Assembly (NCBI GenBank): GCA_024138015.1
Contig: JAMXBB010000002.1
Span: forward strand, 8,737,183 to 8,801,182
Source: Lumnitzera littorea
Lineage: Eukaryota > Streptophyta > Magnoliopsida > Myrtales > Combretaceae
Direction of reading: 5' to 3'
Length of the DNA: 64,000 nt
Under the pieces are notes generated by a model. It was not told the origin of the DNA. It was given only the letters and a program-made list of their open reading frames with translations, and did no database searches. How positions within the stretch are numbered: the stretch's first letter is position 1; every line of letters begins with the position of its first letter. Positions 48,114 through 60,841 of the stretch are shown in pieces. The translations under genes and the position numbers were made by a program.

Positions 48114-50110
48114 TAGAATATAGGTTCCGATATAAAAATAAAGTATCGAGACATTATGCTTATAGTGTATCATGAGGGGATAGATTCTAAAAGATTGCAC
48201 TAGGCACTAATTATATAACTCTCAATATACACAAGAAACCTATCGGCTGATTAAAATATTACAAGGTAAAGCAAGATTATCTGCTGAAAGATATTTTAGT
48301 GTGTTGAAATTCTAATAATTAATGGAATAGTCGGATTTATTATTATTATTTTCTTTAAGAAGACCGAAGTCCTAAGATCATGTTATGATTTATATAATAT
48401 TCTCACTCAACTTCTCAATAAAAACGATGATGGTTTCTATTAAGATAAAAGAGGCAAAGCGGAAAAAGAAAAAATAAAAAGGCCATTCGTTTTTTAGTTA
48501 ACCGAACCTTGTGCCCTATATTATGTTCTTCCTGGAAAAATAACCAAGGAAAATCTAAATTTTATGTTCCCGAAAGAGATAAACCATTGAATGCAAATAC
48601 ACAAGTCTTTCCACCGAAAAAAAAAAAAAAGGAAAAAAGAAAATACACACGTCTTGCCCGCCATCAGGTTCCTGTTTGCCTGTCCCATTATGCCATCACC
48701 TGCAATCAAGATGGAATTTCGCGTAAATCCCTCCTGGCAATGACATGGCATGGAATGGAGACATCCACCAAATTTTCAAAACGTTCTAAAGGGATATTTT
48801 TGTGTCGACTGACTTTTTTATATATTTTTTAATTTATTCTTTTAAAATATTATCATATATAATTAACAGTTAAAGATCTAAAAGAAGAAAATAATATTAT
48901 AGGCTATTTTAAAATTTTAACTATTAATTTATAAATTAAAAAAAATTAAAAATTAAAAAAATACAATCATCTCTTTTTATGATGGAGTTGGCGTCGGTGT
49001 CGACGTAGAAATATTCCATGTGTTATTCCTAAGTAGTGGGGTAGTGCATGGCTGATGACTACATCGGACGATGCACGATCGTGAGCGTCAATATTTGATA
49101 GGAATAACGCCAAATTGATCGTTAATAATAACTCGGCCCAGAAATTATGTGGGCATCCGGTGTTGCTTTTATCCAATAACGAAGCGCGGGTGAACCTACT
49201 CACGACCTCATCGGTCAGTTCTATCGAACATCGCATCACTTTTGAAATCAAAGCTAAGTGCCGTTCCAACTTATAATTGTTTAATTAAAGTCGCCATAGA
49301 TATTAATTTTTTAATAGGATCAATTAAGTTTAAATTTTTTTCTTAAATTGTAACGTGTTGCTGGTGAAATGAAAGAAAAAAACTTACAATCACTTAGAGT
49401 CATTTTCAAATAAATCATTAATAATGTAAATACTAGCTATATTTTTTAAGACCACGAGGATTTTGGTCTGAATTTTAGATTTTCAGTTGCCAAGATTGTG
49501 GAACCTTAACTGGAACCAGTTCCGTTCTGATCTGTTCCAGGTTTTGGACAAAAAGTGTAATGTAGTTTGGGTCCCTTTCTTTTTTATTTAATTTTTTTTT
49601 TTCCCTTTTCCCCTTTCTTTCTCTCTCTCTCTCTTTTTTGTCCCCTTCTATTTTCTAATCCATATTGGGCCTGCATTGAAGGCCCAAAACTGGAAAGGTT
49701 GCAACATAAGAGGCCGCTCTTTGTGGAGCCTCTACCTGTAAGCCTACTGGACAATGCACTGGCCATACAAATCACTAATTTAAAGACCAAAAAGAAAAGA
49801 ACTATTAACACATTTCATACATATCTTCTTCTTTTTTTTCCTAAAATGAATAATCAATCTCGAAAAAATAAAATACTCCTCACATCCGCCTCTTACAAGT
49901 ACCTTACCGTGAAGCTTATAACTAGGATTTTCTTTTTCTTCATTTGCCAATAATTATAACAAAGATTGAAGTGCATGAAGATACCCACACACCAACTTAT
50001 ACGGCAAAAGAATCCCTCTCAAATAAAGGTTCCTTTTGTCTTAAGAAAAGTATTCTAAACATGCCCTTCTTTTATCAACAAATGACAAATCACTATTTTT
50101 TTTTTTTTCA
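48114..50110. other. Intergenic DNA with two complex islands
   Basis: No supported gene. Complex islands are at 48490-48790 and 48965-49270. The latter holds a 100-codon minus-strand open frame with no family resemblance. A CT microsatellite (49618-49634) and an inverted TTGGGCCT/AGGCCCAA pair (49665-49687) lie close together. Confidence 0.4.
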
Positions 50111-51111
50111 AGCATGGAATCACTAATGTTACTATTGGTATATACGAATAAACCTAAAATATAATGGCTATTCCAAGTTTCATATCGTTTCTCACGTCTG
50201 AAAGTATGTTTAGAAGGAAAAAATATGATTCCTTAAAATTGGCAATTCAACTTTTATTGGAGTCATCTGATTCATCTTTAAGGGGATGGAATTGATTAGA
50301 TTCCACTCTTGTTAATAGAAAGTTACCAAGAAACAAAAAGGGATTTTTAATAAAACCGAGGTTCTCTACCGTAAGATATGTTCTCACCATCTTGGTGGTT
50401 GTTAAAACCTAATTTTGACTGTTTCTCCTATAGATTTGCTTCTACTTCCTATATAATCTAGTCATGCACTTACATTCTATTTTACTCTTAATTCTTCTCT
50501 ACAATCTTTATTGAGTTACACATCTTGTATACAATTTTTTTTTTCACTTTTTCATTGCGCTGCATATAATCTTGAATTAAATTACTGATATAGTACTCTA
50601 TCTTAGTATAATTAACTTTTGCCATTTGCATTGTTTAGCAGCTCTTCCTTTCTGAATTCATATGTACTATTTATTCTTTCCTTTTCCATGTGTATGTGTT
50701 GTATTCGTTAGCCTTGTCATTTATTTCCCTTTGAATTATTTATTTGTTTTGTTTTGCTGTTCCTTTGTAGTCCATAGCCGAAACTGCTGGTTCAAAAGAG
50801 TCCTTACTGAGTTTCTCTATGACTGATTCATCCCTAAAAGGTTTGGACCTAGAGGAAAATGTTGAACTTGTCAATTCTAATGAACATTTAATGGTTGGTA
50901 AGATAATCTTAGAGAAGACTTAAAATAAATTTAGAGTGAACAATATTTTGAAGAAAGCTTGGAGTACGTATGGAGATGTGAAAATTTTAAGCTTAGGTAC
51001 CAACTTCTTTCTTTTTGCTTTTGCAAACTATGATGTGGCCTTTGATGTATGTCTTGATGGCCCGTGTGCGGTGATGGGACATTATGTTGTGTTAGAAGAT
51101 TGGAGATAAGG
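50111..51111 (+). pseudogene. LINE copy 1: 5' region and DUF4283 part of ORF1, broken
   Basis: About 96% identical by eye to 52901-53894. The last part (50819-51109) encodes a DUF4283-like domain: LMVGKIILEKT, then a stop, NKFRVNNILKKAWSTYGDV, LGTNFFLFAFANYD and GHYVVLEDW. Such domains start ORF1 of plant L1-type LINEs (nucleic-acid-binding coat protein). Alignment to the second copy ends abruptly at 51111, where an LTR fragment begins. Confidence 0.75.
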
Positions 51112-51119
51112 ATTCCACA

Positions 51120-52200
51120 AGAAAAATTTGAGCATTCCAAATTACACTTTTAAACCTATTTATTTCTAGTTCTAATCATGCTCGGTTTTGCTTAATTTCT
51201 TAAAAACCTTATATTTACAGACATAATTAAAATTGATCACTATTTTTTCCTAAATCTACATATAATAAAACCTCAGAATAATAAATTTCATAATTTTCTG
51301 GGCAAAATAAATAATTTTAATAAATTTTACAAAATTGGAGAAGATATGAGACTCACCCGGTCCGATGGCTTTTTAGCCTCCAACACCGGTTCAGGTGTAT
51401 CGGCCTGTCTAGGCGGTGGGTTTGGAGTGGGGTGATGGTGGTGGTTTGGTTCCAAGTGGTGGCGGTGTATGGGTTCATCAGCCTCCTTGCTTCCTCTGTG
51501 CAATTTTAAGGAAAATTTCTAATACCCTAATTTTTTTCTCCAAATTTCAGTGCTCTCAATTTTTCCAAACTTCTAACTGTTCAAATGAGTTCTATAATTT
51601 TTCTTACTATTTATAGAGCCTTGTAATAATTATTATATATTAATTAGACAAGACAATGCTCAAATCTATTTAATTTTGCTTTTTGTGTTACTTGTTTTTT
51701 ATTGGTTAATTTTTCTTCTTTAAATCCTGACCTGCCATAACCAAATCTAGGTCATTCCCTATTCCTATGATTTTTTTTTTCTTAATTATTGTATAATTTT
51801 CTTTAATTATTTAATAAGTTTCTAGCTAATTTCAAGCAATTTCGCGTATTTTTATCTACATAAAAATACATGTGGGATACAAATAAACATTCCTAATTAT
51901 TATTTAGGCCATTCTATGATTTTTAGTATATATATAATATTTCTCTAGCAATTTATTAGTTATTAAATTACACTTTTCGTCTTTTTGATAATTAATAAAT
52001 ATTATACTTAAAATTTGAAAATTTTATAATCTCTTATTTTATTACTTATTTTCTTAAATTTAAGTTTACGGGGTCATTTTTACTAATATTTCTAATTATA
52101 GTTTATAATTTAGGTTTGATCGAATTCTTTAACTAATCGTCTTAAACTGTGTGTACTAAATTCGATTCTACAGTCATTTGGCTTAACTTTATGACTTATA
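51120..52200 (+). repeat. 3' fragment of long LTR (family X) inside LINE copy 1
   Basis: Matches 57185-58255, the last 1.07 kb of the long LTR in copy 2. It ends ...gacttata followed by gcaag, the same junction with the LINE endonuclease as in copy 2. Its 5' part is missing. Confidence 0.7.
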
Positions 52201-52205
52201 GCAAG

Positions 52206-52686
52206 CAAGAAGTAGGATGAAATATACTGGTAGTTTTTATGTTGTACCGAGTAGACTTAGTAGAGGATTAGCTCTTTGGCGGAATGCAAATGCTAAAATC
52301 CATATTTTTGAAAGCTATAGGTGGTTCGTTTATTCTCAAGTAATGCATCTAGATGGTTCAAGTCTTGGAACTTTTACTTAGTGCTATATACCATTCAATT
52401 TTCATGAAAAAATCTGCTTTATGGAGGCGTTTGGTTGGATTATCTGCTATCACTAAGGACTTCGGTGGATCATTAAAACCAAATGTTATGTCTTTCTTTC
52501 GTAAGCAAAGTACTTTTGCTTTGGCTGTCGGACAGGCACTTTCAACTTTCTTTGAATCTCAATTATTTGGCCTTTCCTTGCGTTCCTCTCAATGTTTGGA
52601 TCATGCTGTATGTACTCGAGAATTATTTGCTTTTTCCTCTAAGGCACCAGTACAACAAGTTGTAGTTGCTACACTATACTTGGACT
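52206..52686 (+). pseudogene. LINE copy 1: endonuclease fragment fused to ORF1 linker
   Basis: 52206-52445 encodes part of an apurinic-type LINE endonuclease (MKYTGSFYVV, LSRGLALWRNANAKIHI, then a frameshift into ALWRRLVGLSA). From about 52452 the sequence matches the ORF1 linker at 54265-54499 (GSLKPNVM, QSTFALAVGQALSTF). This order is not that of a normal LINE; the same junction exists in copy 2 at 58505, so it predates the duplication. Confidence 0.65.
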
Positions 52687-52890
52687 TGTTAAGCCCCAAA
52701 CAGAATAAGTTATAATAGTCTTGTCGTGTAAACTAATTTAAGATAGAAGATGATTTCACAGCTCCTATCGTAGATATAGTCCACATAAGGTGTACATGAC
52801 TTAACCAGCTTAAAGCATCCTTTCTGATACTTATGAATGATCAAACCTATGGTATATCTTTATAAAATACTTATTTTATATAACATATTT
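52687..52890 (+). repeat. 5' fragment of a family X LTR
   Basis: Begins TGTTAAGCCCCAAACAGAAT and aligns with the start of the LTR at 55325 (TGTTATGCC, cacagaatta, then the cttcacagtacctaccatag region). It is inserted in the ORF1 linker after ctatacttggact; ggact (52682-52686) is the left target duplication. The fragment ends where LINE copy 2 begins. Confidence 0.6.
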
Positions 52891-52900
52891 TTTTTTTCTA

Positions 52901-55324
52901 AGCAAGGAATCACTAATGTTACTATTGGAATATACGGATAAACCTAAAATATAATGGCTATTCCAAGTTTCATATCGTTTCTCATGTTTAGAAGGAAAAA
53001 ATATGATTCCTTAAAATTGGCATTTCAACTTTTACTGGAGTCATTTGATTCATCTTTAAGGGGATGGAATTGATTAGATTCTACCCTTGTTAATAGAAAG
53101 TTACCAAGAAACAAAAAGGGATTTTTAATAAAACCGAGGTTCTCTCTACCGTGAGATATGTTCTCACCATCTTGGTGGCTGTTAGAACCTAATTTTGACT
53201 ATTTCTCCTATAGATTTGCTTCTACTTCCTATATAATCTAGTCATGCACTTACATTCTATTTTACTCTTAATTCTTCTCTACAATCTTTATTGAGTTACA
53301 CATCTTGTATACAAATTTTTTTTTTTTAACTTTTTCATTGTGCTGCATATAATCTTAAATTAAATCACTGATACGGTACTCTGTCTTAGTATAATTAACT
53401 TTTGCCATTTGCATTGTTTAGCAACTCTTCCTTTTTGAATTCATATGTATTGTTTATTCTTTCCTTTTCCATGTATATGTGTTGTATTCGTTGGCCTTGT
53501 CCTTTGTTTCCCTTTGCCTTATTTATTTGTTTTGTTTTGTTGTTCCTTTGTAGTCTATATCCGAAACTGCTAGTTCAAAAGAGTCCTTACTGAGTTCCTC
53601 TATGACTAATCCATCCCTAAAAGGTTTGGACTTAGAAGAAAATGTTGAACTTGTCAATTCTAATGAACATTTAATGGTTGGTAAGATAATCTTAGAGAAG
53701 ACTTAAAATAAATTTGGAGTGATCAATATTTTGAAGAAAGCTTGGAGTGCGTATGGAGATGTGAAAATTTTAAGCTTAGGTACCAACCTCTTTCTTTTTG
53801 CTTTTGCAAACTATGATGTGGCCTGTGATGTGTGTCTTGATGGCCCGTGTGCAATGATGGGGCATTATGTTGTGTTGGAAGATTAGAGATAAGGTATGAG
53901 TTTGCTGGATATCATCTTTTCTTCTAGATCTAGATACATAAGCTTCATTTAGAACACATTTCGTTGAATAGTGCCATCAAATTGGGTGCTTTGGTTAGCA
54001 TGGTGGTTAGAATTGATCCAATTCGATTGAATAGGAGCTTGAGGAGGAGTTTCCTGTGCATTAAAGTCAGAGTTAATTATGAGAAGCCTCTTGTTACTGA
54101 TGCTTGGGTGAATTAAAAGCAAGGTAGTAAATATTGCGTTTAGTTCAAGTATGAACACTTATCAGATTTCTATTTTAGCTATGGGCACTTGGGACATATA
54201 GTGAAACTCTGCTCTTTCCTTAAGGATTCCAACGTATTTTATGGTCTTACTCTACGGACCTTACCTGCTAAGGACTTCAGTGGATCATTAGAACCAAATG
54301 TTATGCCTTTCTCTCATAGGCAAAGTACTTTTGCTTTGGCTATTGGACAGGCACTTTCAACTTCCTTTACATCTCAATTGTCTAGCCTTTCCTTGCATTC
54401 TTCTCAAGGTTTAGATCATGCTATATGCACTTGAGAATTATCTTCTTTTTCCTCTAAGGCACCAACACAAGAAGTTGTAATCACTACACTATACTTGGAC
54501 TATTTAATGCCATTGTCGCCATCATATTTCTTTGCATCTATATCTCCATCTGGTTTGGTTCCTTCACTATTAGATATGTAGAGCTTGTGTTCAACCTCCT
54601 CTTTGCCTGTGTGGTCTACATTTGCTAGTATTGTTGTTGTAGCCTCCTTAATGGCTTATTCCCCTACATAAGATTCAATGGTGATAACAATTAGTTGTGT
54701 AAACAATATAGTTTCTCAGCCTTCTAATCTTCACTTTGAAGATGAGCATGGTTTGAAGTATTTTGTGACAGAACTAGAACAAGTTTCTACTCAAAGTGAT
54801 CTTGCCTTGACTGAAGACATAGTTGTTATGCCTAGCAATGACCAACTACAGAAGAAGAGTGAATACAAATAGATTCATCAGCTTTCATGTATGTTCAATA
54901 GGCAACAGTTAGAGCATGAATGGGAAGAAGTCAATGAGGACTATAGCAAAAAGGTGCGCTTGTTAATGCATATCGATGTGAAGGCCAAGAAGGTTGTGAC
55001 TTAGAAATCTGCTAGGATGAAAAGAAGCAAAAGTTGTCGATCGAGTTAGTATTAGAAGCAATTCACCAAAATACAGTACCTAAGCCTTTGAATATGGGTT
55101 CTTCATCTCGAAAGAATCTCACAGTAAATGATGATGATGATTTATGTGGTGGTGGTGGCTGGCCCATAATAACCATACATTTGCCATGATTTATATTTCT
55201 TAGAATTGTTAAGAATTCGAGTCATCTTCAACAATTCGACATCTATATGACTTGGTCCAAAAGTATGATCCCACTATCATTTTCCTCATTAAAACAAAAA
55301 ATAAAGACAATAAAATAGAGTAAG
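52901..55324 (+). pseudogene. LINE copy 2: ORF1 (DUF4283, CCHC knuckle, linker) and start of ORF2 endonuclease
   Basis: The longest LINE copy. DUF4283 part 53602-53886 (NKFGVINILKKAWSAYGDV). From 54000: VVRIDPIRLNRSLRR, NYEKPLVTDAWVN, stop, then FYFSYGHLGHIVKLC, a zf-CCHC_4 knuckle in which the first two Cys are replaced. Linker and C-terminal part 54246-55060 (EDEHGLKYFVTELEQ). ORF2 begins near 55186: ISxNC with stops at the usual Trp and Gln positions, then TIRHLYDLVQKYDPTIIFLI, the N-terminus of a LINE endonuclease. It is cut at 55324 by a long LTR; the frame resumes at 58261. No reverse transcriptase is left. Confidence 0.8.
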
Positions 55325-58255
55325 TGTTATGCCTCGAAGTCACAGAATTACAATGGTATCGCCATGTAAACCATTCTATGATAATAATTGGCTTCACAGT
55401 ACCTACCATAGACATGATTTACACAAGACATCAATGACTCCTCGCTTTGAAGTAAATAGTTCAATTAAGAGTTTAACTAAAGTTATAGTAATTATTAAGA
55501 ACTTTAAGTCAACATACACAATTATATGTACATTCTATAGAACTTCCTAGGAAATTCTACATTAACGTAACAGTCAACTAATTTACATATCAACTATCAG
55601 TTTTTCAATCTTAAGCTACTAAGGAGACTCTAGATATACATTAACTACTAGGCGAATTGATCCTTACACCTTAGGCTTCAAAACAACTAACCTTTGGATA
55701 GTTGTAGGGCGGTATAATACTTGGAGTATTTAGAAATCAGGACCTGCAAAGAGATCTATACGGGTATGAGCAACTACAGCTCAGAAAGTTGAATTGGAGA
55801 CTCGTGAATGTATACAAACATAAATAAGAATATCAAGCAATTATTTTCATGTAATACAATAAGAAAGTGTTATCACATAACGTAATTTAGTCCGTTGCGA
55901 AATCAGAGAAATTTCACCCGCTCTAATTTAGGTTGAAGAGTTTTCATGTTATGTAATAGCTCACAATTAAATCCAGGTTTATGCAATGGAGACACTGCTC
56001 CTCTTAAGAATATCCTTCGAACCAATGCCCTCATCCTCATTGCGATCTCCTCTTTTGTCACTTAGTTCGGCAAAGGATGAGGAAAAGACTAATTTGTTAT
56101 CCAGTACTATCTTTATCAAAGGTATCGGTGTTTGGTTGGAGAATCCTAATGATCCCTTAAAGAGTTGCAATACATGACAATTTAAGGCATTAAAGTCGAA
56201 TAAGATTAAATTCCATTTAGGATGTTCAGATAATTTCACACCAATCCAGTCATAACACACGATCAATTACAACATAAATTTCAACATGAATTTAGATACT
56301 CAAACACATGCATAAACTATTTATAATCATAATCATACACAATCCCAAGTCTCCGAGTACTATAAAATAATACTCTAATACAGTAAAATAATAACTTAAC
56401 TTACTTGGAATTCTCGATCGCCCAATCACTTAATTGCAGGTTGGTTCGTCTTTGGATATCCTCTAATACAAATATGTCTTTTTAGTATTTATACTTTGAT
56501 GATGCATATTTTAAGTTATAATTTAACTCATTTCTCTATGTATACCTATTATTTACTAATGATTCATTCTACCTTATTTCGAAGTTCGGTTTCTAAATTA
56601 GATTCCAGTTTTAATTCTATATTGTCTCTAACTACGGGGAATCCTAAATACGCTTGAATCCTAATGTGAAATTAATCACATTAAGCTTGAGTATTCTAAT
56701 ATCACATTGGGTCTTAATTTAGTGTTCTAACATATTCAGTATACACTAATCCTAATTAGGGTACCGGATTTACTACCGATGTGAGAAAATCTTACATTTT
56801 TTATACAATTATTTAAAATTAAATTTTGTTTCAGATTTATTATGTACTAATTATTATTATTATATTAGCCAAATAAACCTAATTTTTCATATTTATTAAA
56901 TTTCCAATTCCACATATTCCTAATTTCTTACAATTACTACATAATTCCTATCTTAATTACACTTAAAACTCCAAAGATTAGGATTAGGTATCCACATCAG
57001 AGATTAACATCCTTAAACATTTAATTACCATCTAAATCAATAATTAATCACTTAATCACCTAATTAATCCAAAATTACCAAATTTTTTCATTATTTTAGG
57101 GCTAAAAAATTACTTAAAAATTTCAAAGATTAATTTTTAAAAAATGACTTCATAGCATTGTTTTATATCACTTAAGCATTTTACAAAAAAAATTTGAGCT
57201 TCAAACTACACTCTTAAGTCTATTTATTTTTAGTTCTAATCATACTCGGTTTTGCTTAATTTCTTAAGAACCCTATATTTACAGATGTGATTAAAATTAA
57301 TCGCTATTTTTCCCTAAATCTATATATAATAAAACCTCAGAATAATAAATTTCATAATTTTCTGGATAATATAAATAATTTTAAGAAATTTTACAAAATC
57401 GAAAAAGATGTAAAACTCACCTAGTCCGATAGCTTTTTGGCCTCCAACACCAGTTTAGGTGTGTTGATCGATCCAAGTGGTGGGTTTGGAGTAGGGTGGT
57501 GGTGGTGTGTGAGTTTGGCCTCTTTACTCCCTCTGCATAGTTTTGAGGCAAATTTCTAAAACCCTAATTTTTTTTCTCCAAATTTCGGTGCTCTCAATTT
57601 TTCCAAACTTCTAACTATCCAAATGAGTTCTGTAATTTTTCTTACTATTTATAAAGCCTTGTAGTAGTTATTATGTATTAATTAGACAAAACAATGCTTA
57701 AATCTCTTCAATTTTACCTTTTGTCTTGCTTATTTTTTATCGGTTAATTTTTCTTCTTTAATTCTTGACCTGCCACCACCAAATCTAGGTCATTCCCTAT
57801 TCCTCTAATTTTTTTCTGATTTTTTCTTAATTATTTTATAATTTTATTTAATTATTTAATAAGTTTCTAGCTAATTTCAAGCAATTTAAGTAAGTTTGCG
57901 TATTTTTATTTACACATAAATACATGTGGGGTACAAATAAATATTCTTAGTTATTATTTTAGGTCATTCTATGATTTTTAGTATACATATAATCTATCTC
58001 TAGTAATTTATTAGTTATTAGATTGCACTTTTCACTTTTTCAATAATTAACGAGTATTATACTTAAAATTTGAAAATTTTATAATCTCTTATTTTATTAT
58101 TTGTTTTCTTAAATTCAAGTTTATGGGGTTATTTTTACTAATATTTCTAACTATAATTTATAATTTAGGTTTGATCGAATTCTTTAACTGATCGCCCTAA
58201 AGTTTATGTACTAAATTCAATCTTACGGTCACTTACCTTAACTTTAGGGCTTACA
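55325..58255 (+). mobile_element. Long solo LTR (family X), about 2.9 kb, inserted in the LINE endonuclease
   Basis: Starts TGTTATGCCTCG, ends AGGGCTTACA, flanked by gtaag (55320-55324) and gcaag (58256-58260), a 5 bp target duplication with one change. Removing the insert and one flank restores the LINE reading frame across the junction. No gag or pol domain is visible inside, so it is read as a solo LTR. Long LTRs beginning TGTTA.GCC and ending GGGC.TTACA are typical of Tekay/Del-like chromoviruses; this assignment is tentative. Confidence 0.65.
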
Positions 58256-58260
58256 GCAAG

Positions 58261-58567
58261 TAAGAAGTAGGATGAAATATACTGGTAGTTTTTATGTTGT
58301 ATCGAGTGGACTTAGTAGAGGATTGGCTCTTGGGTGGAATGCAAATGTTAAAATCCGTATTCTTGAAAGCTGTGGGTGGTTCGTTCATTCTCAAGTAATG
58401 CATCTAGATGGTTTGAGTTTGGGAACTTTTACTTAGTGTTATATACCATGCAATTTCCATGAAAAAAATCTGCTTTGTGGAGGCATTTGGTTGGATTATC
58501 TGCTATTACTAAGGATTTCAGTGGATCATTAAAACCAAATGTTATGCCTTTCTCTCATAAACAAAGT
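58261..58567 (+). pseudogene. LINE copy 2: rest of the endonuclease fragment and ORF1 linker
   Basis: Continues the endonuclease from 55324 (MKYTGSFYVV, LSRGLALGWNANVKIRI), then shifts frame, then joins ORF1 linker sequence at about 58505 (GSLKPNVMPFSHKQS). Same junction as 52452 in copy 1. The similarity stops at the N. Confidence 0.65.
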
Positions 58568-58568
58568 N
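58568..58568. other. Single N, probable assembly gap
   Basis: The only ambiguous base seen. The linker aligns with two other copies up to aaacaaagt, and the base after N starts unrelated sequence. In copy 1 about 170 bp of linker and an LTR start follow at this point. Confidence 0.9.
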
Positions 58569-60836
58569 TTTTCTTATATAATAATATATAGTTTTATTAT
58601 ATAGGTCGAGTTAAGTTATTAATTATTAATAATATACGTAATTATACTATTACGTATAATATAGTGTTTTAATCATATTGAAATATACTTTTAATCAGTT
58701 AAATCGTACTTAAATTACGATAAGGTTATGGTAATATGTAAATTCTCATAATATTATAGAGATATAAGTTATATTACCTAGGATTGTTCAATTTTTATGA
58801 AAATAATATCGTTGGATTTATACAGACCTAATGACACGTATTATGAGTTCTATTTCTTAAAAAAGACTTCTAACGGGTAGTTCGAATTTCTAACACAATT
58901 ATACTAATTTAAATAAATATTATCATATTATACATATTTTATATAATTAAAGTATATTTTATATAATTTATCATTATAACACTATAATATAGATATTATC
59001 TAACCCTAATACATATATAACATATCCCAATCATCAAAATATCATTAAATATATTAAAATTTTACTCTTTTTTTTTTATCAAATTTGACCATTACTTGTA
59101 TATGTAGTTTTAATTTCACTATTTATCACATTTTAGCCTATTATTACTAAAAATGAGTCATAGTTTGTAAATTAAGTTATTTTACTACATAAATTCATAA
59201 TAATTACTTTAGGTTACTAAATAATTTCTCGAAAATTTCTATAGACTCCTAAAAATATGGGGAATCCAATCATCACTTAGTTTTGTGTTATTGATTTACT
59301 GCTTATATACTCGAAATTACAATTTGACCTATAAATTGTGTTTGATTACCCAAATATTATATTTTTATACAAAATTATTTCCTACATATCCTAACATCAA
59401 TACAATTCATTAAGAGTCAGTGTAGTCAATTTCATCAATTAATTTTACAAAACCTATTTATTTCACATTTTCATCCTAATTCTAGCTATTTTTAAGGCTA
59501 AAAATACAATAAATATTAAAAATACTCAAATTAAAAATTTAGCTATGTAGCAATTATCTATATATTATATGTATCTTACACAAAAATTTTAAGCTATAAA
59601 TTATATCATTTGATACATTTATTTTTAAAGTTAAAATTTAGGTGAATAGCGACTTTCTTAAGTAAGTGTATTAAATATCCAAAATTTAAAAAAAATAAAA
59701 ATATCACATGAAAGCATATCCAAAATAATCCAAATGTAAATTTTTCCAAAATTTTCTAAGTGGAATTACTACTCTTTAAAAATCACTGAAAAATAAGGTA
59801 AGAATTTGACCAATTTGTTCATTAGAGCTCGATTGGCTGGTGGTGGAGAAGGTAGTGTCGAATAGCCTGGGTGGTGGGTGAACTGGATGTAGACGATTAG
59901 GTTCCACAGTAGTTATTCATTGGGTTAGGGAATTGGAGTGGGGTGGTGATTCTTCTATATTTTTTTTGTAATTTTTTTCTATTTTCTTATGATTTTTCTA
60001 TTTTTTCTTTTCCTTTATTGATCTAAAGTCTAAAGTGCTAAACTTAGTATATCTGAGGTCATTTGGTATTTATAAGTTAAAATAATGGCTAAGAAGGATT
60101 TTTCTTTAATTTTTTTCTTTTGAAATCAATTAGAAGGTGTCTTCATCCTATAAAATTACCTTTTGAGTCACATTGGAAATGCTTGGGGAAGATGCCACGC
60201 TGATTTAGGAGTTCTTCTAAATTAATCTTCAAGTTTTCAGCTGCAAATGGATATGTTTTAGGTTAGTTTTAAGTGAATTTGATAATATATATATATATTA
60301 TGTTAATATTTATTACTTATTTATTACATATGTGTATATATCCTATATATGTATCACGTGTAACGTGTATTTGTACTCATATAATCATGTATCTAATAAA
60401 TCTTTTATTTTTAAGATATATTTTTTATTTATTTTCATAAATTCAACACATATTATATATAATTAAGTGATTTCAAGTTAATTTACGGATATAATTATTA
60501 GTTATAAGGAGTATACTCATAAAAATACGTGTATATTTATATAGTAAATTATACTATATTATTTTATTTTATAACTCAATTAATTTATTTCTAAGTTCTC
60601 ATTGCATTTCAAGTTCGATTTTAGGGGTTCCGAATAATTTTGTATTATATTAAGTAATCATACTTCTAGGAGTAAAATTGAGATTTTGAATTGTTATTTT
60701 CAAAATCTAACATCATTGAGTCATTTCAACTAACTTTTCTATTTTAATCTTAAAATTCGGGTTGAATTGGATAACTTTTCCCCAAAGGCCCTAAATCTAG
60801 ACTCAGTTATCCTAAACATAATTTTAGGAGCTCATA
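58569..60836 (+). repeat. 3' part of a second family X LTR
   Basis: About 2.27 kb ending tttaggagctcata, comparable to tttagggcttaca of the LTR ending at 58255. It is followed by agact, close to the ggact found before the LTR start at 52687. It shares the layout of the other LTR: a G-rich stretch (59830-59960) followed by a T-rich one. Its 5' end is lost at the N. Confidence 0.5.
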
Positions 60837-60841
60837 AGACT

